64,000 nt of DNA from Opisthocomus hoazin (taxonomy: Eukaryota; Chordata; Aves; Opisthocomiformes; Opisthocomidae): contig NC_134428.1 in assembly GCF_030867145.1 (NCBI RefSeq), positions 806,001 to 870,000 on the forward strand. The letters are read 5' to 3'. A model generated the notes under the pieces. That model saw only the letters and a list, made by a program, of their open reading frames with translations, did not search any database and was not told where the DNA came from. The translations under genes were made by a program, and so were the position numbers. Position 1 is the first letter of the stretch. Every line of letters starts with the position of its first letter. Shown here piece by piece: positions 1 to 14,180 of this stretch.

Positions 1-724
1 TTTAATCTCCATTCCCTTCTCATCCAGCGCCTGGACCAAGTTCCAAAATTGCCCTCATTCAGTTGAAGTAGGATTGCCAAGGAATAGAGTGGACAGGGCA
101 GAAAGGCAATGCAGTTTGCTCTATGCTTTACATGGTCTTGCCATGGCCTCATACTCCTGCAGCTTTGGGCCATGGCACTGAAAGCCTTGGGAAAACTGAC
201 CTCTACTAAAGACGGAGTATTTCTCTGGGAATGGGAAATAAATCCTTGACACAAGTACTGGATTCTTCTTGCCAATCTAAAAAGAATAGGCATCTTGGAG
301 CTTTTTCAAAGCAACTAAAATTTACTCCTCCTATTTCTCTGCAGCATTTTTGGCTTCCTCAACTAGAGGAAGTAGCAATCAGCAAGAGCTGAGCTGAAAT
401 CAGTAAATTCAAAGATACAAACAACCATAAATTTTAAAGATTCAGCCTCAAAAGCAATCCTCAGTAAATCCTTACGCAAAGCGTTGAAAATGATGACTAT
501 AGAATAGAAGTATGTGGGGGACAATCTTAACTCCTTAGCAACAAAAGGATGAGAGGAGTTTTGAGCGTCTGATAAGTTCAGGCCAGATACTGTGACGTGT
601 GCCAGCATAGCTGAGTCTGATACTCCTTCTTGCCTTCACACTACAAATGCATGTAACGAAAAGCAGCACCCTTGACAGACTGTCAGCAGGAGGGAAAGCA
701 GCTCAGCTGATTTGCTGTGCCTAC

Positions 725-886
725 CTGGAGCTTACGGAGCTGTTTGATTGCTTCATCTCGAGCCTTGTTTGCAGCTTCTATCTGACCTTCCAGGTCTTTC
801 ATATCCATCTCCATTTTCTTCTTGGCTGCCACAGCAAGAGCCCTCTGTTTGCACTCATCTTCCAGTTCTGCCTCCAGCTCTCGCAC
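725..886 (-). pseudogene. MYH10-like: MYH10-like rod exon D, left duplicate
   Basis: This 162-bp, phase-0 exon encodes 54 residues of the myosin II coiled-coil rod, starting [11 protein letters not shown] and ending KQLRKLQ. On the minus strand the acceptor is TTTCACAG before GTG CGA and the donor is CTCCAG followed by GTAGGC. Phrases such as [13 protein letters not shown] and [10 protein letters not shown] favour MYH10 over MYH9 or MYH11. It differs from its right twin by an Arg-to-Cys change (DECKQ instead of DERKQ) in a normally highly charged segment. No stop codon is present. It is called pseudogenic from its context, not from a frame break. Confidence 0.75.
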
Positions 887-2154
887 CTGTGAAATCAAGG
901 GATTTAACAGGCTCAAGCTCCAGGAACAGAGCAAACACAAAATCCTAACAAAATGGCTGATGAATCCAAAAGGCCTTTGCAGATCAGAATTAGCATTACT
1001 CGATTCGAAGAGCCTACAGAACTCAAGCTACATGGGAAGACACTGCAGACGGCAAAAAAATCCACAAACTGGAAGCAGAGATCTCTGAACTGACAAAAGG
1101 AAAATAAAGAAAAGAGCTCAGCATCTGAAGCATTTCCATTTCATCTGTTCAGCTACTTCATGATCAGCTTCTGGCCCAGTACATCTGTCTACATTTAGGT
1201 ATGACTTGGGGGCAGATGTTGCTAATTCTGATCGAACCACTAAGAGGAAAATACGACATAGAATCACCACACATTCTCAAGAAAAAAAAAAAGAAATAAT
1301 TCTCTTTGAAACAGATGTGCTACAAGAATGTATACACCAACAACTTTTCTTTTTTTCAAAAGAAAACAGAGAAGCAAAGTATCTAAGAAAGCAGCTAACA
1401 AGAACTAAGATGAACTCATACAATAATAAAAGTGAGCCAGAAGTGCCACAGGTTGCCAACATGAAGGAATATGTTTCTTTTGAATCAAGCCTCCCTCCTC
1501 AGGCCAGGTCAGGAGCTCTTGTCCAGTGCAAGACAATAGCAATTCAGCATTGCAGGGAACTTCAAAAGCCTTCCAGGTCAATGCTTTTATTTATTTCTAG
1601 GAGATCTCTGTACAGGTGATTCTCAGTAAGTTTTTGTTTTCTTGTGATAAATCTTGAAATATTAGGTGCTTTTTCCTCAAAGCTTTAGAAATGTTAATTT
1701 AGATCTATCTTCTGCTACAAGCATGAAATTTTAAAGGCATTTCTTTAGAATTCTAGTATCATAAGGCAGATCTGAAGAGACTCAAGTCTGGCAAATCTGG
1801 AATCTTTGCTACGTTTTTCATTTAAGAAACTGTTCACTTAATTACAGTCTTTCAGTCTATGTCGGCATCCATGGATTCGTTGCTGTACACCAAACAGGAC
1901 GGGCTTGAAGGACACCCATGCAGCAACAGCCCAATCTACTTGCATGTTGAGTGCTTTTGAGGCAAGGTACAGTTGAATTGGAGGACCATCACTGGCAGAC
2001 TAACATTAACAGTAGCTAATCCACAACAAGACCTATTGTATTGTTGGTAAAGATCCGTGCTTGGGACTTCTATAGGATGGGATCTTTAAGCACAGAGTTT
2101 TATTTTCCTGGTAGCAAGTTCTCAAAGCCATAGAGCTTTGTCAAAAGATCATCA

Positions 2155-2403
<249 letters not shown>

Positions 2404-2861
2404 CTAAGCCACAAACATTAATCAGACCCTCTCAAAATCAGCAGTTAACAGCAAAAGTAGACATTATATGAACTCAGTACACTACACTTTGTGATGCTCC
2501 AAACTGGACAGTCAGAACAGGGAGAGCAGCATCTCTAAGATACAGATTAGAGAACCAAACAAACATCCGTGCAGATGAATGGAGAGATGAGCTGTGCAAT
2601 ATTCACAGAGAAAAAGTAGTAGTAGTAAGACAAGCTCTTAAATCCAGCACAAGTGCCATTAGGCATTGGGCCAGCAACTGCTGCTCTCCAAGTCTTCACA
2701 TCTTTTGAACAGGCCTCATCTTAATAGAGACCACCCTCGTGTTCTGAGCATTAATTCCTCCAGAATTTTGGGTTACAAATCAGCCTCAAAACGTTCCATA
2801 TTTGTGTCAAAAACACTTCTCCAACCAGGGAATTTTCCTGTGTTGTTCCCTGTGCAGTTCA

Positions 2862-3131
<270 letters not shown>

Positions 3132-4680
3132 TCATCAGTTCTATAATCAGGTCCTTCCTGCCTCAGAGGTGTTTTAGTCACTGAAGTGGTTAATGCTCTA
3201 AGTTTAACTGGCATTCAGAAGCTCTCTAGTCTCTCAGTCTTGATCCAAAGGCTAGTAAGAAAACAGCTACAGCTACTCTGGAATGAGGTGAGGAAAGCAA
3301 GCTACTAATAAAGATGAAATACTTTTCCTATTATTTCCATCGTTCAGTCTTCACACCCTTTCTTAGTCTATCCTGAGGGATTACAATAATAGTCTGAAGT
3401 TTTTGTTCCAATAGAATTTCTTTTTTGTATAGAAAGAGCTTATTACTTGATCTAACAAGACTCCAAGATGGCATTTAGCTCACTGAAATTAGAAGCAACA
3501 AGTTACTCCTAACAAAGGCCAAGCTGCTCCCAAAAGATTTATCAATCAACACAAACAAGATGCCATTCAAAATCATAGAAATCAGCAAGATGACAGGAAA
3601 GTAGACTACCTGATTAAACTTCCCGTAACTGCCACATGACTACTATGAATTTACTTCTCCCCGTCCCCTGAAAAGGCCAGTAACATTCAAGCCATAAGCA
3701 GGAGGAGAAAACCGTTCTGTCACATGCTCTAATTCATTAAGTATAACGTGGGCACTAAATTAAGCAAATTTTTTAGGTTCCTACAGAGTACGTAGCATGA
3801 CTGAAAGCAAAGTATAGAAAATGAATTTTTAGCACAAAAATATAACAGCGCTGAATCTTGTATTGTGAAATTGTATTGAGTGGTAGAAACACCCAGACAT
3901 TCACCAAGAAGGACACAATCTAATGCACTGCAAGTGCAAGACTGACTAGTTTGAAGTCTGTGAAAGAATGACATGGAGAAGCTCTAGTAAGTTGTAGGTA
4001 AAAGTCTCAAACATTAAGTGCAGTGTAAGCTGAGTGATTGCTTCAACCTTTGCAGCTAACAGGGCAAAAAGAGGCCGTCTCTCACACAAGGCAATTCTGT
4101 TGCCTTCAAACCTCAAACGTTTAACCTTGTGGCAGACAACGGAGATAATCGGAGATAAGTGACAGCGATATGTAGCACGACTTGGAGCTCTTACATGAAT
4201 TGCCAACAATGAGGGAACAAATGCCCGTAAAAGAAAGGGATGAGGACCTCAGACAGCAGAGAGATAAACCTCCACAGACTTACATGGTCCACTGAGGTAC
4301 TGGAGAGATTGTTAGGTTTTTATATACTTCCAGTGACCAGTTTTAGTACTGACAACTGTGCACCACAGCTTCCAGAGACTCTCAAACCACCTTGCAAATT
4401 TTAGTGAGGCTTGAAATCTGTTTAAGCAGTAGTAAGGCTTCCCTGCTACCCAGGCAGGGAAAGGAAGTCCAGACTACTAGAAGGATTCCTACAAAGCTAT
4501 AAGAAGCTCACTAATGACCTGGGGCAGTGAGGAAGAGAAACATCTCCAGGCTCCCACTTTTCTGTTCAACTCACTGGATGGCTTTTTATTTTTTTTTTTT
4601 TTTTTTAAAAAAAACAAACACACTCTGGCCTTCCCCTTTTCTCTAGAAAGAAAAACAGATTTCTTGGATTTCAATCTCAC

Positions 4681-4809
4681 CTCTTGGAGCTGGAGTATTT
4701 CTGCTTCAAGACCTTTGAGCTTCTTTTCACTTTCTTTGGACTGTGCAAAGATCTCATCTCTGGATGCACGGGCTTCTTCTAGCTCCCGCTGGTAGTCTTC
4801 CATTTGAGC
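4681..4809 (-). pseudogene. MYH10-like: MYH10-like rod exon E
   Basis: This 129-bp, phase-0 exon encodes 43 residues, [16 protein letters not shown] through EAEILQLQE, directly following exon D in the normal myosin II rod. The acceptor is CCAACTGCAG and the donor is CAAGAG followed by GTGAGA. A long T run on the plus strand (about 4590-4606) lies in the intron just downstream. Only one copy is inside the window because the left duplicate falls outside. No frame defect is seen. Confidence 0.75.
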
Positions 4810-4968
4810 CTGCAGTTGGAGAGCAGAGGAAAGAATAAGCCATGATACAGCAGGACAACCACAAGATTTATTAGTAGCTCTGAAGATTTTTTGCCCTTAG
4901 GAGGCATGACCTTCCTCCTAAAGTGGCTTCATTCCACTTAAATATATTTATTTTCAGTTCTTATTTTC

Positions 4969-5265
4969 ATAGAATTATAGAATGGTTTGGGTTGGACAGG
5001 ACCTTTAAAGATCTGAGTTCTATCCCTCTGCCACGGGCAGAGACACCTTCCAGGCTGCTCAAAGCCCCATCCAACCTGGCCTTGAACACTGCCAGGGAGG
5101 GGGCAGCCACAGCTTCTCTGGGCAACCTGGACCAGTGCCTCATCACCCTCAGAGTGAAGAATTTCTTTCTTATATCCAATTTAATTCTACCCTCTTTCAG
5201 TCTAAACCCTTCATTTTCTCATCTTTCCATCACTCACTCCTCATCAGAAATATCCCATTAGAAGA
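4969..5265 (-). mobile_element. CR1 LINE 3' fragment
   Basis: On the minus strand the sequence ends in two ATTCTATR octamers (plus-strand 4969-4984), the hallmark of CR1 3' termini. It contains the end of ORF2, including RHWSRLPREAVAAPSLAVFK, the common CR1 C-terminal region. It is strongly 5' truncated, as most CR1 copies are. It lies in the intron beyond exon E, inside the duplicated unit. Confidence 0.9.
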
Positions 5266-6468
5266 CTTCACTTCATTTATTAGTATATTTCTTGTAGGAA
5301 AAAACCTCTAGTAGAGGTAGTAGAGATACCTTTGTAGTAGATAGGTAATGCTCTTGCAATTGTCTTGGAAAAAAACAAACCTATTTACTTAAATTGACTG
5401 ATAAAACCTATTACAAGTACTCAAGGTAAGAAACTTCTCAGTGTAGAAGTACCACAATTCACCATTTTGCACATATAACGTAGAAGCACATACTTATCCT
5501 TCCCGTAAGACACTTAACACAGACTGATATCTTAATTCACACAAGTTTGACTTCAGATGCTAAAAGAATAAGGCTGGAGAAACTGCATTGAAGTTGTACC
5601 TGCATCTTCGCAATACCACCAGTCATGAGACCACTTATTTCAGGTGCTTGCATGAAAGTGTACAGAGATCAGGTATGAACTCTGTAACTGACTCAGCCTC
5701 TGGGAATAGAGAAGTCGCTACTGCTAGGTACCAGCATTTCTTGCTTTAATCTCCATTCCCTTCTCATCCAGCGCCTGGACCAAGTTCCAAAATTGCCCTC
5801 ATTCAGTTGAAGTAGGATTGCCAAGGAATAGAGTGGACAGGGCAGAAAGGCAATGCAGTTTGCTCTATGCTTTACATGGTCTTGCCACGGCCTCATACTC
5901 CTGCAGCTTTGGGCCATGGCACTGAAAGCCTTGGGAAAACTGACCTCTACTAAAGACGGAGTATTTCTCTGGGAATGGGAAATAAATCCTTGACACAAGT
6001 ACTGGATTCTTCTTGCCAATCTAAAAAGAATAGGCATCTTGGAGCTTTTTCAAAGCAACTAAAATTTACTCCTCCTATTTCTCTGGAACATTTTTGGCTT
6101 CCTCAACTAGAGGAAGTAGCAATCAGGAAGAGCTGAGCTGAAATCAGTAAATTCAAAGATACAAACAACCATAAATTTTAAAGATTCAGCCTCAAAAGCA
6201 ATCCTCAGTAAATCCTTATGCAAAGCGTTGAAAATGATGACTATTGAATAGAAGCACGTGGGCGACAATCTTAACTCCTTAGCAACAAAAGGATGAGAGG
6301 AGTTTTGAGCGTCTGATAAGTTCAGGCCAGATACTGTGACGTATGCCAGCATAGCTGAGTCTGATACTCCTTCTTGCCTTCACACTACAAATGCATGTAA
6401 CGAAAAGCAGCACCCTTGACAGACTGTCAGCAGGAGGGAAATCAGCTCAGCTGATTTGCTGTGCCTAC

Positions 6469-6630
6469 CTGGAGCTTACGGAGCTGTTTGATTGCTTCAT
6501 CTCGAGCCTTGTTTGCAGCTTCTATCTGACCTTCCAGGTCTTTCATATCCATCTCCATTTTCTTCTTGGCTGCCACAGCAAGAGCCCTCTGTTTGCGCTC
6601 ATCTTCCAGTTCTGCCTCCAGCTCTCGCAC
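6469..6630 (-). pseudogene. MYH10-like: MYH10-like rod exon D, right duplicate
   Basis: This is the same 162-bp exon as at 725-886, with identical splice signals (CACAG acceptor, GTAGGC donor). It retains the family-typical DERKQRALA segment, so the Arg-to-Cys change in the left copy is private to that copy. The 54-residue reading frame is open. It lies between exon C (7935-8147) and exon E (4681-4809), in correct myosin order. Confidence 0.75.
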
Positions 6631-7898
6631 CTGTGAAATCAAGGGATTTAACAGGCTCAAGCTCCAGGAACAGAGCAAACACAAAATCCTAACAAAACGG
6701 CTGATGAATCCAAAAGGCCTTTGCAGATCAGAATTAGCATTACTCGATTCGAAGAGCCTACAGAACTCAAGCTACATGGGAAGACATTGCAGACAGCAAA
6801 AAAAATCCACAAACTGGAAGCAGAGATCTCTGAACTGACAAAAGGAAAATAAAGAAAAGAGCTCAGCGTCTGAAGCATTTCCATTTCATCTGTTCAGCTA
6901 CTTCATAATCAGCTTCTGGCCCAGTACATCTGTCTACATTTAGGTATGACTTGCGGGCAGATGTTGCTAATTCTGATCGAACCACTAAGAGGAAAATACG
7001 ACATAGAATCACCACACATTCTCAAGAAAAAAAAAAGAAATAATTCTCTTTGAAACAGATGTGCTACTAGAATGTATACACCAACAACTTTTCTTTTTTT
7101 CAAAAGAAAACAGATAAGCAAAGTATCTAGGAAAGCAGCTAAGAAGAACTAAGATGAAATCATACAACAATAAAAGTGAGCCAGAAGTGCCACAGGTTGC
7201 CAACATGAAGGAATATGTTTCTTTTCAATCAAGCCTCCCTCCTCATGCCAGGTCAGGAGCTCTTGTCCAGTGCAAGACAACAGCAATTCAGCATTGCAGG
7301 GAACTTCAAAAGCCTTCCAGGTCAATGCTTTTATTTATTTCTAGGAGATCTCTATACAGGTGATTCTCAGTAAGTTTTTGTTTTCTTGTGATAAATCTTG
7401 AAATATTACGTGCTTTTTCCTTAAAGCTTTAGAAATGTTAATTTAGATCTATCTTCTGCTACAAGCATGAAATTTTAAAGGCATTTCTTTAGAATTCTAG
7501 TATCATAAAGCAGATCTGAAGAGACTCAAGTCTGGCAAATCTGGAATCTTTGCTACGTTTTTCATTTAAGAAACTGTTCACTTAATTACAGTCTTTCAGT
7601 CTATGTCGGCATCCATGGATTCGTTGCTGTACACCAAACAGGACGGGCTTGAAGGACACCCATGCAGCAACAGCCCAATCTACTTGCATGTTGAGTGCTT
7701 TGGAGGCAAGGTACAGTTGAATTGGAGGACCATCACTGGCAGACTAACATGAACAGTGGCTAATCCACAACAAGACCTATTGTCTTGTTGGTAAAGATCC
7801 GTGCTTGGGACTTCTATAGGATGGGATCTTTAAGCACAGAGTTTTATTTTCCTGGTAGCAAGTTCTCAAAGCCATAGAGCTTTGTCAAAAGATCATCA

Positions 7899-8147
<249 letters not shown>

Positions 8148-8605
8148 CTAAGCCACAAACATTAATCAGACCCTCTCAAAATCAGCAGTTAACAGCAAAA
8201 GTAGACATTATATGAACTCAGTACACTACACTTTGTGATGCTCCAAACTGGACAATCAGAACAGGGAGAGCAGCATCTCTAAGATACAGATTAGAGAACC
8301 AAACAAACATCCGTGCAGATGAATGGAGAGATGAGCTGTGCAATATTCACAGAGAAAAAGTAGTAGTAGTAAGACAAGCTCTTAAATCCAGCACAAGTGC
8401 CATTAGGCATTGGGCCAGCAACTGCTGCTCTCCAAGTCTTCACATCTTTTGAACAGGCCTCATCTTAATAGAGACCACCCTCTTGTTCTGAGCATTAATT
8501 CCTCCAGAATTTTGGGTTACAAATCAGCCTCAAAACGTTCCATATTTGTGTCAAAAACACTTCTCCAACCAGGGAATTTTCCTGTGTTGTTCCCTGTGCA
8601 GTTCA

Positions 8606-8875
<270 letters not shown>

Positions 8876-9352
8876 TCATCAGTTCTATAATCAGGTCCTT
8901 CCTGCCTCAGAGGTGTTTTAGTCACTGAAGTTGTTAATGCTCTAAGTTTAACTGGCATTCAGAAGCTGTCTAGTCCCTCAGTCTTGATCCAAAGACTAGT
9001 AAGAAAACAGCTACAGCTACTCTGGAATGAGGTGAGGAAAGCAAGCTACTAATAAAGATGAAATAATTTTCCTATTATTTCCATCGTTCGGTCTTCACAC
9101 CCTTTCTTAGTCTATCCTGAGGGATTACAATAATATCTGAAGTTTTTGTTCCAATAGAATTTCTTTTTTGTATAGAAAGAGCTTATTACTTGATCTAACA
9201 CGATTCCAAGATGGCATTTATTCACTGAAATCAGAAGCAACAAGTTACTCCTAACAAAGGCCAAGCTGCTCCCAAAAGATTTATCAATCAACACAAACAA
9301 GATGCCATTTAAAAATCATAGAAATCAGCAAGATGACAGGAAGCTAGACTAC

Positions 9353-9601
9353 CTGATCAAACTTCTTCAGCTTTTTCTTCAGGCTATAAACAATCTGGCG
9401 CTGATGATCTACGTCTACCACCACGTAATCCAGCTCTTGCTGCAGGCGATTCTTTGTCTTTTCCAGTTTGTCATAAGCCATTGCCTTCTCCTCTAGGCGT
9501 TGGCTTAAAGACTCCGCGTCCTTCAGTAATATCTTTTTGTTTTCCTCCAAGCCTTCAATGGTTCCCAAGTCATCATCTACCTTTTTCTTAGCATCAGCCA
9601 A
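9353..9601 (-). pseudogene. MYH10-like: MYH10-like rod exon A
   Basis: This 249-bp, phase-0 exon encodes 83 residues, [20 protein letters not shown] through KKKLKKFDQ, from the distal half of the myosin II rod. The acceptor is TAATTTCAG and the donor is GATCAG followed by GTAGTC. Family-conserved segments are altered: QQELDDLTVDLDHQRQ reads [16 protein letters not shown], and SNLEKKQKKFDQ reads [12 protein letters not shown]. This is more change than expected for MYH10, one of the most conserved myosins. The right breakpoint of the tandem duplication lies inside it, close to its donor. Confidence 0.75.
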
Positions 9602-9838
9602 CTGAAATTAAATAAAAGAAAATAATGTTCCTTGGTACATCATGAAAAGGAAAGAAAGGCAACAAGTCAAAAATACAAAACTAGGTGTTATTGCTAGCTA
9701 GAGTAACACAAAAATTATGAGCTAACAGGATTCCAAGTAGGGGAAAGTCCTGTCCACTGCAGTTAGTTGTTTTTTGAAATGCAAAGATGGTAGTTTTCAA
9801 AAAGAACAATAAACAAATGATAAAATATCCCAACTTAC

Positions 9839-9941
9839 AGGAATATTATGGTCCTTTCTTCCTTTATGGGAGGAAGCAACATGAGCAAGGTATGGAAAAA
9901 CCTTCTTCATGTTTTCAGTCTTCCCAGCACCCGATTCACCT
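9839..9941 (-). pseudogene. MYH10-like: MYH10-like motor exon with P-loop, misplaced next to the rod
   Basis: This 103-bp exon begins one base before GGT and encodes 34 residues. It includes the myosin ATP-binding P-loop [10 protein letters not shown] and the MYH10-type segment [16 protein letters not shown]. The acceptor is TTTTGCAG and the donor is ATTCCT followed by GTAAGT. In a normal gene, the rest of the motor, the neck and most of the rod separate this exon from exon A. Here exon A follows after 237 bp, so a very large internal deletion or fusion is implied. Substitutions just after the P-loop (TENTKKVIQY to [10 protein letters not shown]) put a proline in the helix after the loop. No motor exon upstream of it was recognised. 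Confidence 0.8.
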
Positions 9942-11307
9942 CTGCAAAACATTTCAGACATTTTCCTCAAAACTGATTTTCAACAACTTATGAAACCTTT
10001 GTTTAAAGCAACCTCATTTCATTCCATTTACGGCTTTGACTACACAACAGACCTTCACTGTCTAGAACAAAAAGCACTGATGTTGCAGGGAACTACATGG
10101 TGTTTGTTTGAAATACTTTCTTCATCCTAAAGATCATCTTAGCATTAAGATGTTGATACAATGCATCACATTAGTGTGATTAAAAGCTTTTTGCTATGTG
10201 CCTGAATTCCTGTGTTACCTTAAGTAACAAGAAACAGCTCTGTCCTCTTCCTTGATCACAAGTCCAGAGACAGATTTATTCAGAGTGCAGAGACATATAT
10301 ATTAGTTTTCTTAAAATCATTATACACACACACTTTTATATTTAGCATCATTTTAATATATTGTATATACCAGGAGCTGGTTATGAGTATTACCAAGTTG
10401 ATGGAAACATTCAGTATCTTTAGAAGCCAGTTTCAAAGTACAGTAAAACATATTTTAAAGAAACAGATTCTTTGCACTGCTTATCACAGACTCTTAGCTA
10501 GTTAAAAAATATATTTCTGGCCATACGGCTACATGAATTCATTAAGAAATGAATTTATTAGTGCAGAGTGGTACAGTACAGAGATAAATAAAGACAGCAA
10601 ATGCACATTTACTTCTTAAGACAGAGGTAGAGTTAAAGCAGAACGTGTTTAGACAGAATTTATTGTAGTGTTTACATACATGATATTGTAGGCAGGAAGC
10701 GTGACCAAGTTCATATCACTATAATTACGAATGATGTTACTACAGCTCTTTTTAAAAAAATAAAAATTAGGTCTTGTCTTCAGATAAGTCCAGGCACATC
10801 AATGGGATTACCAGGTCTCACTTAGCCATGATTAACTGGCAGTAAATTACTGGAGAAAGATCCCATTTCAAGCGAGAGAGTGACTGCCACTGGCAACTCT
10901 GATGGGTGTGAAGCAGAAACGCATTTCATTAGAGGGATTTGTGTGGAAAAAGTCAAAGTAGTTCCATCATTCAACAGTCCTTCAGAAATTAAAGGTTGGA
11001 AACCAACTACTTCAAGAATGACAAGTGTACATTTTGCATGCTTGCATATTTCTCAGCTAAGATACTCAGAACAGCAATGTTAATTTAGCAGGGGGAGTTT
11101 AAGCACATTCTTACAGTCTTCACCTTCCTCCACCATGCTGCATATGTCAGTGTTGCAGCTAGTCTGCATTCACTTGGGTATTTAGTACCTTCAGACCTGC
11201 ACTTCTTGATCAGATAGGCAGCTTAGAAGCATCCCTATCCTCACATCACACTTAACCTCTGCAAAAATGAGACAATATAGCACTTGAAATTTTAACTTTG
11301 CATATAC

Positions 11308-11358
11308 AGAAAGGATATCACCCCAGAAAGGATATCACCCCAGAAAGGATATCACCCC
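11308..11358. repeat. Three tandem copies of a 17-bp unit
   Basis: The unit AGAAAGGATATCACCCC is present three times without change. It is a simple minisatellite with no recognised function. Confidence 0.95.
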
Positions 11359-11818
11359 AGATGTTCAAAGAGAATGGACTCTAAAACCATCTCATTTCTT
11401 CTTACCTTCCAACCCTCTCAAATGACGGAAAGCCCACGGGACAGCTGCGCTAGCAGAGGTGACCTCTCGCTATGAGGTGGCCATATGTGCACTCCTCCAC
11501 CCATGATCAAGCAGCAATGGAGACTGAGGAAGTGCACTCACAGCAGCTTAGCAAACCCATCACGGAAAAGTAGCCTACAAGAGCTAGGTACAAACTTCAG
11601 GTGAAACAGCTTATCTGTTTGACCTGACAGAACAGTATCAGTCCCTAGGTTTTGAAGGAGAAAACTTTTAACTGAAAACACTAAAAAAAAAAGTTGATTC
11701 TGCAGACAAGCTATGGGATATTTATCACAGCCTCAGTTACCAAGTTGTGACCTGCAATACTAGAGGGTTAATCAAGGCACCTGATTTTATTGATGGCATA
11801 CATCAATAAAACAGACCC

Positions 11819-11856
11819 GCTCTCTCGGACCGCACCGGCGCCGCACGCTCCCGAAT
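11819..11856. repeat. Short scrap matching the solo LTR interior
   Basis: GCTCTCTCGGACCG followed by GGCGCCGCACGCTCCCGA is also found at about 14388-14418 inside the solo LTR. Here a few extra bases (CACC type) separate the two halves. It is a GC-rich island in otherwise A/T-rich DNA and may be a templated repair insertion. Confidence 0.6.
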
Positions 11857-14180
11857 TCTCAGAAGCAACTACATCAACCTGTCCAAAACCATTTTGTTCC
11901 ATTGTTCCTCATAAGACAAACATCACTGAAAAATAATACAGAATACCAGAGATTAAAAATCACTGTGCTCAATTAGTCAAAACTTTCCAGTGATTGAGAG
12001 AGTAGTTCCTTGAAACTTGTTGACTATGCTAGCTTTACTCATTGCATGGGAAAACTTGGAAGGTATTACTTGAAGAGCTGTTTACAAAGAAGATTACTCT
12101 GAGAATTAGCTAATGGATAACTCGGTTTCCTTTTTGCCAAGATACCATCGATGTGCAACACAAACTGGGTGTACTTTGGACTGCTACAAGTGGAAGAACA
12201 CACTTTGACTCTTAATGAACAATCCCATTTCTACCCAGGCCAGAGTCTCCACATACAAGACAAACGTGAAGACTGACAAGCAGGAATAAAAGACCTCAGG
12301 TGCCAATACAGTCTCCCTTTTACTACAGTGTTTACATTAACATAATTAATGACTTCAAGCAATATAATAATATAATAAAAGCAGTCTTGCTTGTTTCTAG
12401 ATGTGTATTAAAATATGCTCAATGCTAAAACTATTCTAGCAGATAAGAGAAGCAAGAAGAGTAGTACAGCAAAATATACATTTATGTTTTAAAACAATAC
12501 CGTTTGTTCTAACTGTCATCAGAGCTTGGGAACGCATTATTAGTTGTGCCTTTAAAATTGCACAAAATCTTTTCTGCCAAATCATAGAAACAAAGTTTAT
12601 CAAAATTTAAAGGAGGAAAATCTACTCTGACTCATCCAGTGACGAGAAAATAGTAGAATAAATACAGTCCAGATGTCGACTGTCTAGAAGGGCAGCACAC
12701 ATTGGAAGAGTCCAGTAATCAACAGGATTTTCTGGCATACGTACCAGTAAAGCTTCATACAGCACAGGAAGGTCGAAAGCTTGCAATACATTCCTTTTGC
12801 TAAAAAGCCTTTAAATCTAATAGTGATTTTCTTTTTTTTCCTCGAGAAAGTCTTTATGCAAGTTCTCATTCAAAAACAACGTTAATGGATATTATCATCC
12901 TAGTTCTCCTCTCCCTGGAGCTTACAAGTATGCCAAATATTTCCTGCAGGACAGAGTGTTAGATAGCTCTGCTGCCATATACTATAAAACAACTAGAAGA
13001 TTTAGGATTAAGTCCTTTTCATTTACAGAAATAATGACATCTGCGTACTTTAGTTCTTTCCTAGGAGTGCAAACACACAGATTATAAAAATAAATTAAAA
13101 TCTACCTCTATCAACCTGCCCAAAAAAGGTAAACTTTTAGTAACACTATGTACAATATTTATGGAATGGAGATTGTATCACGAAGCTAAAGATAAACTTT
13201 TTCAAAACCTTGTTTTAATATAACTCAATTAATATGTTACCATAAATTAAACAACCAAAACGCTTGGCTGAGATCCTAGCCTTATTTCAGTCAATGGCAG
13301 CTTTGCTAATGACTTCAGTAAGGTCGTAATTTCACCTGCTTTATTTCAGTCTCAATTCCACTACCAGTAGAAACAAAACCTTACCAGACCGAATTCAAAT
13401 GCTGTATCAACTCCAGCCAGGGGCTACGGCAAACAGCGCATCCAAGCAAGCAAACCGTCCTTAGCAATAGCCTCAAGCTGGAGGTACAAGGTTATTCCAT
13501 CAATTAACTGAAGGATCTCTCCATTACAAACTACGTTACACAGACAGGTCAAGGAAAGTCTAACAGTCGCTGGTAAATTGATGCAGTATCTAGAATTAAA
13601 GCTTTTTTCCCTAGAGCAGCAAAAGCTTCTGCTCTGAAGCAGCTTCAAACACATTTAAAATACAAAAAGCTCAGCTGGCATAAGCACTTTGAAGTTTCTA
13701 CATGGTTTTAAATTCATTGCGTGTAAAGTCATAGAGTCCTTTCCAATAAAGGAAAGTACTTTTCAGGCAAATTTATCTCAGCTACACTTTGGTTAGCAAA
13801 AATTAGTGACTGACTTCTCAACCAGCTGCAATTTCCCCCCCAAGCAACTTGAGCCCAGATCTTGCACAGAAGTAAAAGGTATTTCCTCTGCTGAACAGAT
13901 CGCCATCGAGAAAACAAGTAAAGCAAACATAGCGGGAGAGGACTCGCAGGTCATAAAGCAAATCAGCAACACGCAGGAACGGAAGCCAGTCTTCTGACTT
14001 CCAGGAGAACAGCATGCTCTTCCCATGCAGCCCACTTCTAGTGGCAGTTTTTATTCCACGAACAGGTCAAATGCCTGCCTGGGAAAGACGCTGTTCTAAA
14101 GGAAAACGGTAGCAAAACAGTTGCTTTTCTTATTGTCAGGCAGGTTTGAACATCTGCACATCTTCTTGTGACAGCTACAG

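Larger units (their letters stand above)
9942..14175. other. Intron-like or intergenic stretch without recognised genes
   Basis: This is A/T-rich sequence with only short open frames and no exon I could match to MYH10 or NDEL1. It contains the 17-bp triplication at 11308-11358 and the LTR-like scrap near 11819. Its right end (about 14030-14175) is the unique left flank of the solo LTR that opens the satellite array. Confidence 0.6.

Noticed and set aside
10660..10760. Possible further MYH10 motor exon upstream of the P-loop exon
   Set aside because: A minus-strand reading (TLPAYNIMYV) loosely recalls the motor segment NLPIYSENIIEMY, but similarity is too weak and no splice sites fit.
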